This document shows, piece by piece, positions 36,434 to 45,635 of a stretch of DNA of 64,000 nucleotides. Source of the DNA: Candidatus Gastranaerophilales bacterium. GTDB taxonomy: Bacteria; Cyanobacteriota; Vampirovibrionia; Gastranaerophilales; Gastranaerophilaceae. How positions within the stretch are numbered: the stretch's first letter is position 1; each line of letters begins with the position of its first letter. A program made the translations under genes and the position numbers. The notes beneath the pieces were generated by a model. The model did no database searches. It had not been told where the DNA came from and saw only the letters and a program-made list of their open reading frames with translations. The stretch covers positions 1 to 64,000 of the forward strand of contig CALUTJ010000013.1 in NCBI GenBank assembly GCA_944323685.1, given 5' to 3'.

Positions 36434-37532
36434 GTTTTATGAAAAACACATAAAAAAATGCATAGCTCTTGCTAAAAAAGGAGAAGGTAACGTGTCGCCA
36501 AATCCTCTTGTCGGTGCGGTTATTCTCGACAAAAACGGAAATCTCGCCGGATACGGGTGGCATAAAAAATGCGGTCAGGCTCATGCTGAGATTAACGCTT
36601 TAAATATGGCTGAAGCTAACGGAATAGACGTTAAAGGCGGAACTGCTTTTGTCAGCCTTGAACCCTGCTCTCATTACGGAAAAACACCGCCTTGCGCCGA
36701 TAAATTAATAGAAAAAGGTATAAAAAAAGTGGTTGCCGGCTGTGTCGATCCAAACCCGAAAGTCGCAGGCAGGGGATTAAAAAAGCTTAAAGATGCAGGG
36801 ATTGAAGTTGTTTGCGGAGTGCTGGAAGACGAGTGCAAAAAATTAAACGAGATTTTTATAAAAAATCAGACGCAAAAAGCTCCTTTTATTGCAGTTAAAA
36901 CAGCCGTGACTTTAGACGGAAAAATCGCAACGAGAACCGGTAATTCAAAATGGATAACCTCTGAGAAATCGCGTAATTTTGTTCAAAAACTCAGAAACAG
37001 GTATGATGCAATACTCTCAGGCTCCGGAACGGTTATCGCTGATAATCCGTCTTTGACATGCCGGCTTAAAAAAGGCGTAAACCCGGTCAGAATTATTATT
37101 GACTCTAATGCGATTACTCCGGCTGATGCAAATGTCTATAATAATGACGGGACAAAAGTGATTCTTGCGGTAAAAGAAGATATTACCCCTGACAAATTAA
37201 AAAAATATTCTGCCGGGGTTGAAATTTTAAAATGCCCTCTTAATGAGAAAAGCGGCAAAATCAACCTTGTATATCTTGTTGATAAACTGTACGAAAAAGG
37301 TATAATGAGCATTCTTATAGAAGCCGGAGGCGCCTTGAACGGTGCGTTTTTTAAAGAGGGGCTTGTTGACAGATTATACCAGTTTATTGCCCCCAAGGTG
37401 CTTGGTGATAACAGTGCACAGTGTTTTATACAGGGGTTTGAAATACCAAAAATTGATGATGGTATAAGCTTTGAACTAGACGGAGTAAAACGTTTCGGAC
37501 AGGATGTTTTGCTGACGTTGAGCAGATTATAA
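36423..37532 (+). CDS. ribD: Riboflavin deaminase/reductase RibD
   Basis: The 369-aa bifunctional enzyme has an N-terminal zinc deaminase (HAEINAL and EPCSHYGKTPPCADK) and a C-terminal reductase (VKTAVTLDGKIATRTGNSKWIT, IEAGGALNGAFF). It carries out two consecutive steps of riboflavin synthesis. Other rib genes are absent here. It overlaps the hypothetical gene before it by 11 bp and the convergent gene after it by 6 bp. Confidence 0.95.
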   Translation: MQNKFYEKHIKKCIALAKKGEGNVSPNPLVGAVILDKNGNLAGYGWHKKCGQAHAEINALNMAEANGIDVKGGTAFVSLEPCSHYGKTPPCADKLIEKGIKKVVAGCVDPNPKVAGRGLKKLKDAGIEVVCGVLEDECKKLNEIFIKNQTQKAPFIAVKTAVTLDGKIATRTGNSKWITSEKSRNFVQKLRNRYDAILSGSGTVIADNPSLTCRLKKGVNPVRIIIDSNAITPADANVYNNDGTKVILAVKEDITPDKLKKYSAGVEILKCPLNEKSGKINLVYLVDKLYEKGIMSILIEAGGALNGAFFKEGLVDRLYQFIAPKVLGDNSAQCFIQGFEIPKIDDGISFELDGVKRFGQDVLLTLSRL

Positions 37533-38516
37533 ATTTTCTTTTCTTTTGTCCTGTAATGTACCTTGCGAATCTATTTCCATAACAAGCTTAATGATTGCAT
37601 GGATGATAACAAGCAGCTGCGGTGTAACTTTTAAGCTTTTGGAAAAAGTTATATTCGTTTCATTTTTGTCATTTTCTTCATCGGCTTTTGTCCTTGTTGT
37701 ATAAGTCGGCGGATTTTTGAGAACAAAAGACGAATCGCTTTTAATTGCTTCGTGAAATTTTTCTTTGGGAAAATCATTGCGGCAATTTACATCCATATCA
37801 TAGCCGTCATTTTCTTTGTACAGAAAGATTTTTACAATACCGTAGTTTTTGGTCGTAATATAGATAGTTATTGTATCCTCGGCAGATGACTTTTCCCCGC
37901 TTTCTTCCGCAACTCCGCCAAAGTTAAACCCCGTGCTTTCGTTTATAGGAAGCCATGGCAGATACATTATCATAAAGCTTTTTAGTATTTGTGCTTGAGA
38001 AGCATCATTAGCAGGTATACATGCGTTTATTAATACGGATAACTCTTTAAGCTGCTGGGTATTGTAAATACCTGACTGGTTCATTGTTGCTATCATTTTT
38101 GATATTTTTTCTAAAGCTGCTTTCCCGTTTGTTTGCAATAAAACAAGAAGTTTTGATAAATCAAGCTCTTTGTTCATTAAAGAAAGAAGTTCCTGAGCAG
38201 AAACTGTCTTTCCGTTTGTCACAATGGTTTCCAAAAGCTGTGTCATGTTTTCGGGGAATTCAAACAAGTGCTTCATCAGCCAAGACTGTTCCGCTGCTGA
38301 AAGCTGTTTGAGCATCATCTGGGTTTGCAAAATATTTTGCTGCTGTGCCATGTTTTGAGTAATATTTTGTGCTGTTTGCTGCACCATTTTCATTGCTTCC
38401 TGCTGTGCACGCTGAAAATTTTCATTGATAACTTTGCCGGGCTGCTGCTGTACAGGTTTTCCCGTGCTGTAGTCAAACACATTTTTAAAAAATTGGCCTA
38501 GGCTTATGTCGCTCAT
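37527..38516 (-). CDS. Hypothetical protein, Gln-rich N-terminus
   Basis: The 329-aa protein starts with a Gln-rich helical region (residues 15-65), has a helical middle (70-175) and a beta-rich C-terminal part (200-300), ending in a hydrophobic helix PQLLVIIHAIIKLVME. It is not recognised. The helix-rich N-terminus with a folded C-terminal domain is loosely like FliK-type hook-length proteins, but no motif proves this. Confidence 0.5.
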   Translation of the reverse strand: MSDISLGQFFKNVFDYSTGKPVQQQPGKVINENFQRAQQEAMKMVQQTAQNITQNMAQQQNILQTQMMLKQLSAAEQSWLMKHLFEFPENMTQLLETIVTNGKTVSAQELLSLMNKELDLSKLLVLLQTNGKAALEKISKMIATMNQSGIYNTQQLKELSVLINACIPANDASQAQILKSFMIMYLPWLPINESTGFNFGGVAEESGEKSSAEDTITIYITTKNYGIVKIFLYKENDGYDMDVNCRNDFPKEKFHEAIKSDSSFVLKNPPTYTTRTKADEENDKNETNITFSKSLKVTPQLLVIIHAIIKLVMEIDSQGTLQDKRKENL

Positions 38517-38582
38517 ATCGTGCTTTCAGGTTTTGGACTTATATAATTAAGTATAATAATTTAAGATAATAAATCCAGAGGG

Positions 38583-38786
38583 CTAAAATTTATTATTCTG
38601 GCTTTTTTCAAATACCTCTCTGCTTTTTGCCAGTGCTTGTGTCTTAAAAGCACACATTCCTTTTTCTCTGTCAAAAACCCCGATACTTGTTAATCTGTTG
38701 CAAACAAACTCGTTGAGATCATCCGGAGCAATATATAAAGCACATTCGGGGTTGCATATATCAAAATTAAAAGGACATTTCTTCAT
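38583..38786 (-). CDS. Small cysteine-rich protein
   Basis: The 67-aa protein has Cys at residues 4, 11, 15, 29 and 45 (CPFNFDICNPECALY is notable), a pattern that suggests metal binding. A run of purines precedes the ATG. It is not recognised; downstream of it in the same orientation is the Gln-rich gene, 66 bp away. Confidence 0.55.
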   Translation of the reverse strand: MKKCPFNFDICNPECALYIAPDDLNEFVCNRLTSIGVFDREKGMCAFKTQALAKSREVFEKSQNNKF

Positions 38787-38970
38787 AATATACTTCCTCC
38801 TGTATTTAACTTATTTTGGCACTTTTCGGCAAATTTGACATACGCATTTCAGGTGATTTTTTAAAATTACATCTTAACAAATTTTAATAATGTATTATAA
38901 TAATCATGACAAACAGTAGATAATCCGTATATTTTAATTGTTGATAAATTAGGCGTGTGAAAGGAATGCT

Positions 38971-39216
38971 ATGATACAAAATCTTTTAGGCTTAATCTCT
39001 AAAACATTGACCCCGACGCAAACTACGGCGATTACATCTGTTCGTCCCGCATCTTCAAACCCGTTTGCAGCGCCGTCTACAAACCCGTTTATGCAAAGTA
39101 CGTCAATATCTTCTAACTTTTACGGAAAAAACCAGCCTGTCAGAGGAGGCTATTTTGCCGGTTATTACAACGGAAAACCCAATATCGTGGGCAGAAAACT
39201 TTTTGTTGAGGTTTAA
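38971..39216 (+). CDS. Small protein with NFYGK and NPF repeats
   Basis: The 81-aa protein has three NPF sequences (two as SNPF and TNPF) in a Ser/Thr/Pro-rich N-terminal half and a conserved-looking C-terminal segment with SNFYGK (48-53), RGGYFAGYYNGKPN and VGRKLFVEV. The tag NFYGK resembles SFYGK of the aminotransferase fusion. Its stop abuts the convergent Clp_N gene. The function is unknown. Confidence 0.6.
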   Translation: MIQNLLGLISKTLTPTQTTAITSVRPASSNPFAAPSTNPFMQSTSISSNFYGKNQPVRGGYFAGYYNGKPNIVGRKLFVEV

Positions 39217-40608
39217 TTATTCTGCTTTATCGGCGTTTTTTGTTGCTTCAAGTTCTTTCAAAATTCCCTGATTAATTTCCAGAACATCAACCCCGAGGTT
39301 TGCAAGCACCTGCATTGCAACGGAATCAGGCGTTTGAGTTATTGCCCATAAAAGATTTTCGGAGGCTATTTTCGTATTTTTTTGTTTTTTGGCTTTTTCC
39401 CAGGCAAGTTCAAGAATCTTTTTGGCCCGGTCAGAAAATACTATTTCGCCGAAGGTGTATGCGTTGCCGTAGCCTAATACTCTTTCTACTTCGATTCTTG
39501 CATCTTTTATCGTTACTCCGAGTCTTGTTAACACTCGGGCTCCGATGCCTGCGCCTTCACCGATAATGCCGAGCAGTATAAACTCACTGCCGACAATGTT
39601 TCTGTTCATAGATTGTGCTTCTCTTTTGGCAAGCCTCAGGATTGTAAGAGTCTCCGGCATTTGTTTTTCAATCGGCTTGATGATTTTATGCGCTAAATCA
39701 TCATCTACGACATGCAGTTCTTTAAATATGTTGTAGGCAATACCGCTTTTGGCTTTTAACATACCGAGTATGATGTGCTCCGGCTTTACATTTGCAGAGC
39801 CGAGTTCTTTGGCGGTCTCAAAAGCAAGAAGCATTGTCCTGAATGCATTAGGCGTGAAGATGATTTGTTTTTCTTCAAATTCAGCCTGACGGGAAGAAAC
39901 TTCTTTGAGTTTTGAACAGTAGCTGTCAAGGTTTATGCCCGATTCATTTAAAAGCTTTGTTATGTCAGAGTTTGTGTCCTCTAAAATCGATTGAACTATC
40001 TGTTCCGTGCCAAGAATTTCGTAATGCGATGCGGTAAGCTTTGCAACAGCACGATCCAGTATGGCGCCTGCTTCGCTTTCTTTAAATATTGACTGGACTG
40101 TAGAATATTCGCTTTTGTCTTCTTTTTTCTCCACTTCAGGGTGAAGCTGATTCTTTTTATTGCTTTTGGCTATCAGGGTCAAAAGTGTTTGTTTTAACTT
40201 TTGTATGTCAGTAATATATTCTTTAAAATCTTCAGCCAGTGACGGTTCACTTTTTTCGCCGGTTATTATCAGGGCAAGCAGTATGTGCTCGGGCATGATA
40301 TACGGTTTTGCTCGTTTTGAAGCAAGTTCTGATGCAAGTTTTATAATTTTTTGCGATCCCGTGCTGAAGGCTATATTGGTATGCTTAAATTCGTGTGAAA
40401 TATTTTTGTATTTTGTGTATACATATTCTCTGAATTTTTCAACATTCATCCCACCGTATGTCAAAAGACGCGAGCATATATTGTTTTTGGTTTCTAAAAT
40501 ACCGAGCAAAATATGCTCAGGGTAAATTTTATACGTTTGAGAGTCAGCAGCTTCTTTTTGCGCTGTTGAAATAATGTTTATAGCTTTTTCTGTAAAACGT
40601 TCGAACAA
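39217..40608 (-). CDS. Clp_N-repeat protein lacking ATPase domains
   Basis: The 463-aa protein begins like ClpC (MFERFTEKAINIISTAQKEA) and has about six Clp N-terminal repeats, with EHILL-type motifs near residues 32, 107, 275, 345 and 430. No Walker A or AAA+ module is present. Clp_N domains bind adaptors and substrates of the ClpCP protease. It could act as a free adaptor or decoy for such a protease, or have gained another role. ClpC itself is not in the window. Confidence 0.8.
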   Translation of the reverse strand: MFERFTEKAINIISTAQKEAADSQTYKIYPEHILLGILETKNNICSRLLTYGGMNVEKFREYVYTKYKNISHEFKHTNIAFSTGSQKIIKLASELASKRAKPYIMPEHILLALIITGEKSEPSLAEDFKEYITDIQKLKQTLLTLIAKSNKKNQLHPEVEKKEDKSEYSTVQSIFKESEAGAILDRAVAKLTASHYEILGTEQIVQSILEDTNSDITKLLNESGINLDSYCSKLKEVSSRQAEFEEKQIIFTPNAFRTMLLAFETAKELGSANVKPEHIILGMLKAKSGIAYNIFKELHVVDDDLAHKIIKPIEKQMPETLTILRLAKREAQSMNRNIVGSEFILLGIIGEGAGIGARVLTRLGVTIKDARIEVERVLGYGNAYTFGEIVFSDRAKKILELAWEKAKKQKNTKIASENLLWAITQTPDSVAMQVLANLGVDVLEINQGILKELEATKNADKAE

Positions 40609-40740
40609 AATTGTACCCTTTCATAATAAACGATGCGAAAAACGATTTCTTTTTACTATTGTTTCACAATTTATCAGTTTTGCAAAGTGCTAAATGTGAT
40701 TTTTTATCTGATTTTGTTATCTCTCTAAAATTTGTTTTAA

Positions 40741-40919
40741 AGATGTCCGAGAAAAATTCGTGATAAGGAGCAAAGCAACGTGAACGAATTTTTGGAGTGT
40801 CCCATTGTTCACATAGTGAAGTCATTTTTCAGGCTTCACCACAGTTCAGCCGAAAAAGAAGGCAAAGGTGAGCAGTGACGGCTCGAAGGCTCGAGGCGGC
40901 AACTGCAACACTAGATTAG
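40741..40919. repeat. Dispersed about 179-bp repeat, copy B
   Basis: This is the inverted counterpart of 28343-28522. Its right end (CTAGATTAGA) overlaps the miaA stop codon at 40916-40918, so the repeat supplies the terminator codon of miaA. The remaining 130 bp between it and the Clp_N gene contain no ORF. Confidence 0.85.
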
Positions 40920-41827
40920 ATAAAATCCTTTAAAGGCAAATCATTTATATCAAGCCACTCTATCTCTTTGTTTTGACGAAACCACGTAAGCTGGCGTTTT
41001 GCGTAACGGCGGGTGTTTTGTTTTATTTTATTAACCGCCTCATCAAAGGTTATGTTTCCGTCAAAGTATTCTATAAATTCCTGATAACCTATTGTATTCA
41101 TAAGGCTTGATATTTTTCCGTATTTTTCATACAAACTGTGAGCTTCTTTTTCAAGCCCTTTTTCAAGCATAATATCAACTCTTTTGTCTGTTCTGTCGTA
41201 CAACATTTGCCTGTCTTTGCCGTTTAAATGACCTAAACCGAGCCATTTTATATCATAGAGCGGAGGTTTTTTCTTTTGCGCCTGTGACATGGGGATATTA
41301 AGGGTTTTGCATACCTCAAGAGCCCTGATGATTTTGACTGTATTATTCGGATGCATTTTTTGCGCAAGCACGGGGTCTGACTCTTTTAACATATTATAAA
41401 GCGCCTCTGCACCTTCTTCCTGTTCAATTTTATGCAATTCTTCTCTGAGTTTTTTATTCGGGGCAACACGCGGCATATCGTAGTTTTCGAGAAGAATCCG
41501 AAAATACAACCCTGTTCCGCCGGCGACTATCGGTGTTTTGTCCTGCTCAAAAAGGTTTTCCATTATTTTTGACGCCCTGTCCGCAAAATCTGCTACAGTG
41601 AATTCTTCATCAGGATTAACAACATCAATAAGATGGTGCTTTATACCTTGAGTTTCTTCCACTGTCGGTTTAGCTGTAGCTATATCAAACTCTTTAAATA
41701 TTTGTCTTGAGTCCGCAGAGATAATTTCAGTATTAATATGCTTTGCTATTTCAACCGCAAGCGCTGTTTTACCTGAAGCTGTCGGCCCTACTATCGCTAT
41801 AACATTTTTTTTATTTTTGGGTTTCAT
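40916..41827 (-). CDS. miaA: tRNA dimethylallyltransferase
   Basis: The 303-aa enzyme adds a dimethylallyl group to A37 of UNN-reading tRNAs. The P-loop VGPTASGKTALA, the SADSRQIF motif, and the substrate-binding GGTGLYF are intact. Its start overlaps the upstream membrane-protein gene by 17 bp, so the two are translationally coupled. Its C-terminus is completed by the inserted repeat. Confidence 0.95.
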   Translation of the reverse strand: MKPKNKKNVIAIVGPTASGKTALAVEIAKHINTEIISADSRQIFKEFDIATAKPTVEETQGIKHHLIDVVNPDEEFTVADFADRASKIMENLFEQDKTPIVAGGTGLYFRILLENYDMPRVAPNKKLREELHKIEQEEGAEALYNMLKESDPVLAQKMHPNNTVKIIRALEVCKTLNIPMSQAQKKKPPLYDIKWLGLGHLNGKDRQMLYDRTDKRVDIMLEKGLEKEAHSLYEKYGKISSLMNTIGYQEFIEYFDGNITFDEAVNKIKQNTRRYAKRQLTWFRQNKEIEWLDINDLPLKDFI

Positions 41828-42653
41828 AATACAAGAAAATTAAAACGATTGCATAAGTTGCAAAATAAAACGATATAACAAGCCCTATTATGGACAGAAT
41901 GATATTTAAACTGAAAAACAGACTCAATACGGAAAATACAATCTGTAAAAAGAAAAGAAAAACAAGGATTCCAAGCGAACCTAAAAAGTGTTTGCAGATG
42001 AAAACGAGATTTCTGTTAAATGCAGAGAACGGCACGAAAAAGTACTGTTCTTTTTTGTCAAAAACGGCAGGGAATAAAAACATTGTCAAAAACGTAAATA
42101 CGGAAACTATACCACCCGTGTACAACATCCACAGGTTTATTGCTTTAAGCTGCTCATAACTCAAAGAAGCAACATATTTGTGCATCTCTACAGGTGTCGA
42201 GTTTGCCGCAGCCACAAAATCATTCCAGTTTATGTCGGGTGATGGCAAAAAGTTCATTCCAGATTTATAACTTACAAATATTATAAGTATGTAAACCGCA
42301 ACATAACAAAGCAGAGTAAAAGTAACGGCGGGGAAGAAATCTCCGACTCCGGGGAAAAACTCTTTGCCCAGAGCCAGTGAGGCTTCTGCTTCTTCTCTGT
42401 CGTTTTTATATTCATCATTTTCTACTTTTTGATTGTGGTCTATTGCCTTCTTTATCATATAAAACCAGCCCGAAAGAAAGGCTGTAAAAAGCAGAATATT
42501 AGTTGTTAAAAAAACAATATAAGTGATTTTGTGCGCAAGCTGCAACAGCGCTGAAGTTGTGAATGTAAATACAATAAGAAACAAAACCAGCGGTTGAATT
42601 ATTATTACGTTTTTTCTTGTTATATCAAATGCTTTTTTTATATACAAATCCAT
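41811..42653 (-). CDS. Hypothetical multi-pass membrane protein
   Basis: I prefer the ATG at 42653 (MDLYIKKAFDITRKN), because the open frame extends to 42782 only through sequence shared with the ilvD promoter region. The 280-aa product has about six hydrophobic helices (for example ITYIVFLTTNILLF, FFPAVTFTLLCYVAVYI, a C-terminal LSLFFSLNIILSIIGLVISF) and no known motif. It resembles DUF975-like or stalk membrane proteins only in general layout. miaA is downstream and coupled. Confidence 0.65.
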   Translation of the reverse strand: MDLYIKKAFDITRKNVIIIQPLVLFLIVFTFTTSALLQLAHKITYIVFLTTNILLFTAFLSGWFYMIKKAIDHNQKVENDEYKNDREEAEASLALGKEFFPGVGDFFPAVTFTLLCYVAVYILIIFVSYKSGMNFLPSPDINWNDFVAAANSTPVEMHKYVASLSYEQLKAINLWMLYTGGIVSVFTFLTMFLFPAVFDKKEQYFFVPFSAFNRNLVFICKHFLGSLGILVFLFFLQIVFSVLSLFFSLNIILSIIGLVISFYFATYAIVLIFLYYETQK

Positions 42654-42737
42654 AATTAAAATTATAACATAATTACTAAAAACTTGTAGTATAATTTTTA
42701 GTATAGACGTATAAATTAGGCAAACAGGGTATTTATT

Positions 42738-44396
42738 ATGAGAAGTGACAGCGTAAAAAAAGGTATACACAAAGCACCTCATCGTTCATTGCTTTATGCA
42801 ACGGGTGTAACTAAAGAAGGTTTAAAAAGGCCGTTTATCGGCATTGCCAGTTCTTTTTCCGACCTGGTTCCCGGACACGCGGGTATGAGAGAGCTTGAAA
42901 GACAGATTGAAAAAGGCATACATTCCGGCGGCGGACAATCTTTTATTTTTGGTGTACCTGCTGTCTGTGACGGAATAGCAATGGGACATTGCGGAATGAA
43001 ATATTCTCTGCCCTCCCGTGATTTGATAGCCGATTGTGTGGAAACGGTTACCGAAGCACATCAGCTGGACGGACTTGTGCTGCTCACAAACTGTGATAAA
43101 ATCACCCCCGGAATGCTTATAGCCGCACTAAGACTGGATATCCCTTGTATTGTTGTAACAGCAGGCCCGATGATGGACGGATGCTCAAAAAATGAAGTTT
43201 TAACAATGATAAGAGGCTCTTTTGAAGCTATCGGCAAATTGTCCGCAGGAAAAATTACTGAAGAGCGCCTGCATGAAATGGAAGAAGAATGCTGCCCTTC
43301 AGCAGGTTCCTGTCAGGGACTTTATACCGCCAATACAATGGCCTGTCTTACGGAAGTTATGGGCATGAGCCTTCCGTTTTGCGCTACGGCTTCTGCTGTT
43401 TCGGCTAAGAAAAAACAAATTGCCTTTGAATCCGGCATGAAAGTTGTGGAACTTGTCAAACATAATATAAAACCGTCGGATATAATTACCCGCGATGCTT
43501 TGAGAAATGCTATTGTAACTGACCTTGCGCTAGGCGGTTCGACAAATTCAATTTTGCACCTTCTGGCTATTGCAAACTCGGGCGGAATAAAAATTACGCT
43601 TGATGACTTTGATGAATTAAGCTATAAAATTCCGCAAATTATCAAACTTGACCCGTCAGCCCTGCCAACAATGACCGACTTGCACAACGCAGGCGGAATC
43701 CCCGGAGTAATAAAAACACTTTATGGCAATACTCCGGAATTTAAAGACACAAAAGGTGTATCAGGTCTTAAAATAAGTGAAATCGCAAAACTTGCCTGGG
43801 TAGATAACAATATTGTCCACACTTTAGACAACCCTATTACCTCTAACCCCGGTTTGGGAATATTAAAAGGGAATCTCGCAAAAGACGGTGCCGTAATAAA
43901 AATTTCGGGCGTCGACCCGTCAGCCTTAACCTTTGAGGGTACGGCAAAAGTATTTAACTCGGAAGAAGAAACAATGGAAGCCATTGATAAAAACGAAATT
44001 AAAGAAGGCGATGTTGTTGTAATCTGTTATGAAGGGCCAAAAGGCGGCCCAGGCATGAGAGAAATGCTTGCCCCCACTTCAATGCTTGTCGGCAAAGGTC
44101 TTGGTGCCAAAGTTGCTTTAATCACTGACGGACGTTTTTCCGGCGGTACACGCGGACTCTGTGTAGGACACATCTGCCCCGAAGCTGCAATGGGCGGTAT
44201 AATAGGCTTGATTAAAAACGGCGATAAAATTAAAATAGATATACCTGAAAGAAGCATTGAGCTTTTAGTTTCAGACGAAGAATTGGAACAAAGACGCAAG
44301 AACTTTGTAATGCCGGAACCTAAAGAAGTTAAAGGATATCTTGCAAAATACGCAAAAATCGTACAAAGTTCCAATGTCGGTGCAGTAACATTATAG
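42738..44396 (+). CDS. ilvD: Dihydroxy-acid dehydratase
   Basis: The 552-aa enzyme makes 2-keto acids for valine, isoleucine and pantothenate. Iron-sulfur ligands and catalytic motifs are visible: [26 protein letters not shown], and the C-terminal [10 protein letters not shown]. Length matches the family. It is divergent from the membrane gene and upstream of yebC by 19 bp. Confidence 0.96.
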   Translation: MRSDSVKKGIHKAPHRSLLYATGVTKEGLKRPFIGIASSFSDLVPGHAGMRELERQIEKGIHSGGGQSFIFGVPAVCDGIAMGHCGMKYSLPSRDLIADCVETVTEAHQLDGLVLLTNCDKITPGMLIAALRLDIPCIVVTAGPMMDGCSKNEVLTMIRGSFEAIGKLSAGKITEERLHEMEEECCPSAGSCQGLYTANTMACLTEVMGMSLPFCATASAVSAKKKQIAFESGMKVVELVKHNIKPSDIITRDALRNAIVTDLALGGSTNSILHLLAIANSGGIKITLDDFDELSYKIPQIIKLDPSALPTMTDLHNAGGIPGVIKTLYGNTPEFKDTKGVSGLKISEIAKLAWVDNNIVHTLDNPITSNPGLGILKGNLAKDGAVIKISGVDPSALTFEGTAKVFNSEEETMEAIDKNEIKEGDVVVICYEGPKGGPGMREMLAPTSMLVGKGLGAKVALITDGRFSGGTRGLCVGHICPEAAMGGIIGLIKNGDKIKIDIPERSIELLVSDEELEQRRKNFVMPEPKEVKGYLAKYAKIVQSSNVGAVTL

Positions 44397-44415
44397 ATAA
44401 ATAAAGGAAATATAT

Positions 44416-45168
44416 ATGTCAGGACACTCAAAATGGTCAACCATTAAACACAAAAAAGCTAAAGTAGACGCTCAAAGAGGTGTAGCTTTCCAAAAATATT
44501 CAAGAGAAATTATTGTAGCGGCAAAAATGGGCGGCGGCGACCCTGCCGGAAATTTCCGTCTGAGAACTGCCATAGAAAAAGCCAAAGCAGGCGGTTTGCC
44601 TAATGACAACATTAAAAGAGCTATTGAAAAAGGTGTAGGCGCAGGTGCCGGTGAAAACTATGAAGAACTCACCTACGAAGGTTACGGTGCAGGCGGAGTT
44701 GCCGTAATTGTTGAAGCAATGACAGACAACAGAAACCGTACCGCCGGCGATATCAGAAGCTATTTTACAAAATTCAACGGAAACCTCGGCGAAACGGGCT
44801 GCGTAGGCTGGATGTTTAAATCTGCCGGTATTGTTACTTTTGATAAAGACGATGTTGATTACGAGCAGTTGTTTAACGAAGCAATTAATTCCGGCGCTGA
44901 TGATTTTACGGATGAGGATGATGAATACAAAGTCATTACAACTCCGGAAAATTTCCAGAGTGTTGTTGAAGGGTTAGAAAAAGCAGGCTTTAAACACAAA
45001 ACCGCAGAGCTTACAAAAATTCCTCAAAATACACTGGAAATTACCGATGAAAAAACAGCCAGAATGATTTTGCTGTTAATGGACAAGCTTGAAGAGCACG
45101 ATGACGTTCAAAATGTTTATTCAAACTTTGATATACCAGATGAAGTAATGGATAAAGTCCAGTTATAA
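44416..45168 (+). CDS. yebC: YebC/PmpR family protein
   Basis: The 250-aa protein starts [15 protein letters not shown] and has the conserved [15 protein letters not shown] and the central [15 protein letters not shown]. YebC-family proteins act as transcriptional regulators or, as shown for some members, relieve ribosome stalling at prolines. An AAAGGAAA site precedes the ATG. A strong terminator follows. Confidence 0.94.
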   Translation: MSGHSKWSTIKHKKAKVDAQRGVAFQKYSREIIVAAKMGGGDPAGNFRLRTAIEKAKAGGLPNDNIKRAIEKGVGAGAGENYEELTYEGYGAGGVAVIVEAMTDNRNRTAGDIRSYFTKFNGNLGETGCVGWMFKSAGIVTFDKDDVDYEQLFNEAINSGADDFTDEDDEYKVITTPENFQSVVEGLEKAGFKHKTAELTKIPQNTLEITDEKTARMILLLMDKLEEHDDVQNVYSNFDIPDEVMDKVQL

Positions 45169-45182
45169 TTTTATTTAAAGTT

Positions 45183-45216
45183 AAAAAGAGGCGGAAATTA
45201 AACCGCCTCTTTTTAT
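45183..45216. terminator. Terminator after yebC
   Basis: An AGAGGCGG/CCGCCTCT stem is followed by a T run. Confidence 0.8.
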
Positions 45217-45241
45217 TTGCGTGGTTTACAAAAAATAAAAA

Positions 45242-45262
45242 AGAGATGAATCCTTCATCTCT
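45242..45262 (-). terminator. Terminator of the 51-aa minus-strand gene
   Basis: GAGATGAA and TTCATCTC pair around a 3-nt loop; on the minus strand a T-rich tract follows. Its position 37 bp after the stop at 45299 supports a real gene there. Confidence 0.7.
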
Positions 45263-45298
45263 CAGATAAATTATATTGGTATATTGTATGAAAAGTTC

Positions 45299-45454
45299 TT
45301 ATAATGTTATAAAAGTTATTGCGTACAATGCAACTATAGCCACCGCGCTCAACATAATCCAACCGTTAATGACCGGATGTTGGTTGGCTATTACGTCAGC
45401 AAGCGTAAGCTTTCTTTCTTCTAATTCACTAAAATCTGCGGGATTAAATTTCAT
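45299..45454 (-). CDS. Small single-pass membrane protein, 51 aa
   Basis: The minus strand encodes a 51-aa protein beginning MKFNPADFSELEERK and ending in one hydrophobic helix (WIMLSAVAIVALYAITFITL). ATG at 45452-45454, stop at 45299-45301. It is followed by a good terminator and has the amphipathic-then-hydrophobic shape of real small membrane proteins. The plus-strand frame across it has no such features. Not recognised. Confidence 0.6.
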   Translation of the reverse strand: MKFNPADFSELEERKLTLADVIANQHPVINGWIMLSAVAIVALYAITFITL

Positions 45455-45635
45455 ATAAACTCTTTCTGAAAACTACGTATTTAGTAATCCTTACATGATG
45501 TATTGTATCTTTTTGACGGATAATTACATCGACTGTTTGAGGGATAATTTGTGTCATCCTACGGAAGGATTGCAAATAATAATATAAGTATTAAAATATT
45601 TTTAATAAAAATAAATATTATGAGAATTTATAAAT

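Noticed and set aside
42654-42782. N-terminal extension of the membrane gene before miaA
   Set aside because: It overlaps the ilvD start region and differs in composition; ATG at 42653 fits better.
45276-45458. Plus-strand 60-aa frame
   Set aside because: It is antisense to the better supported 51-aa minus-strand gene with its own terminator.
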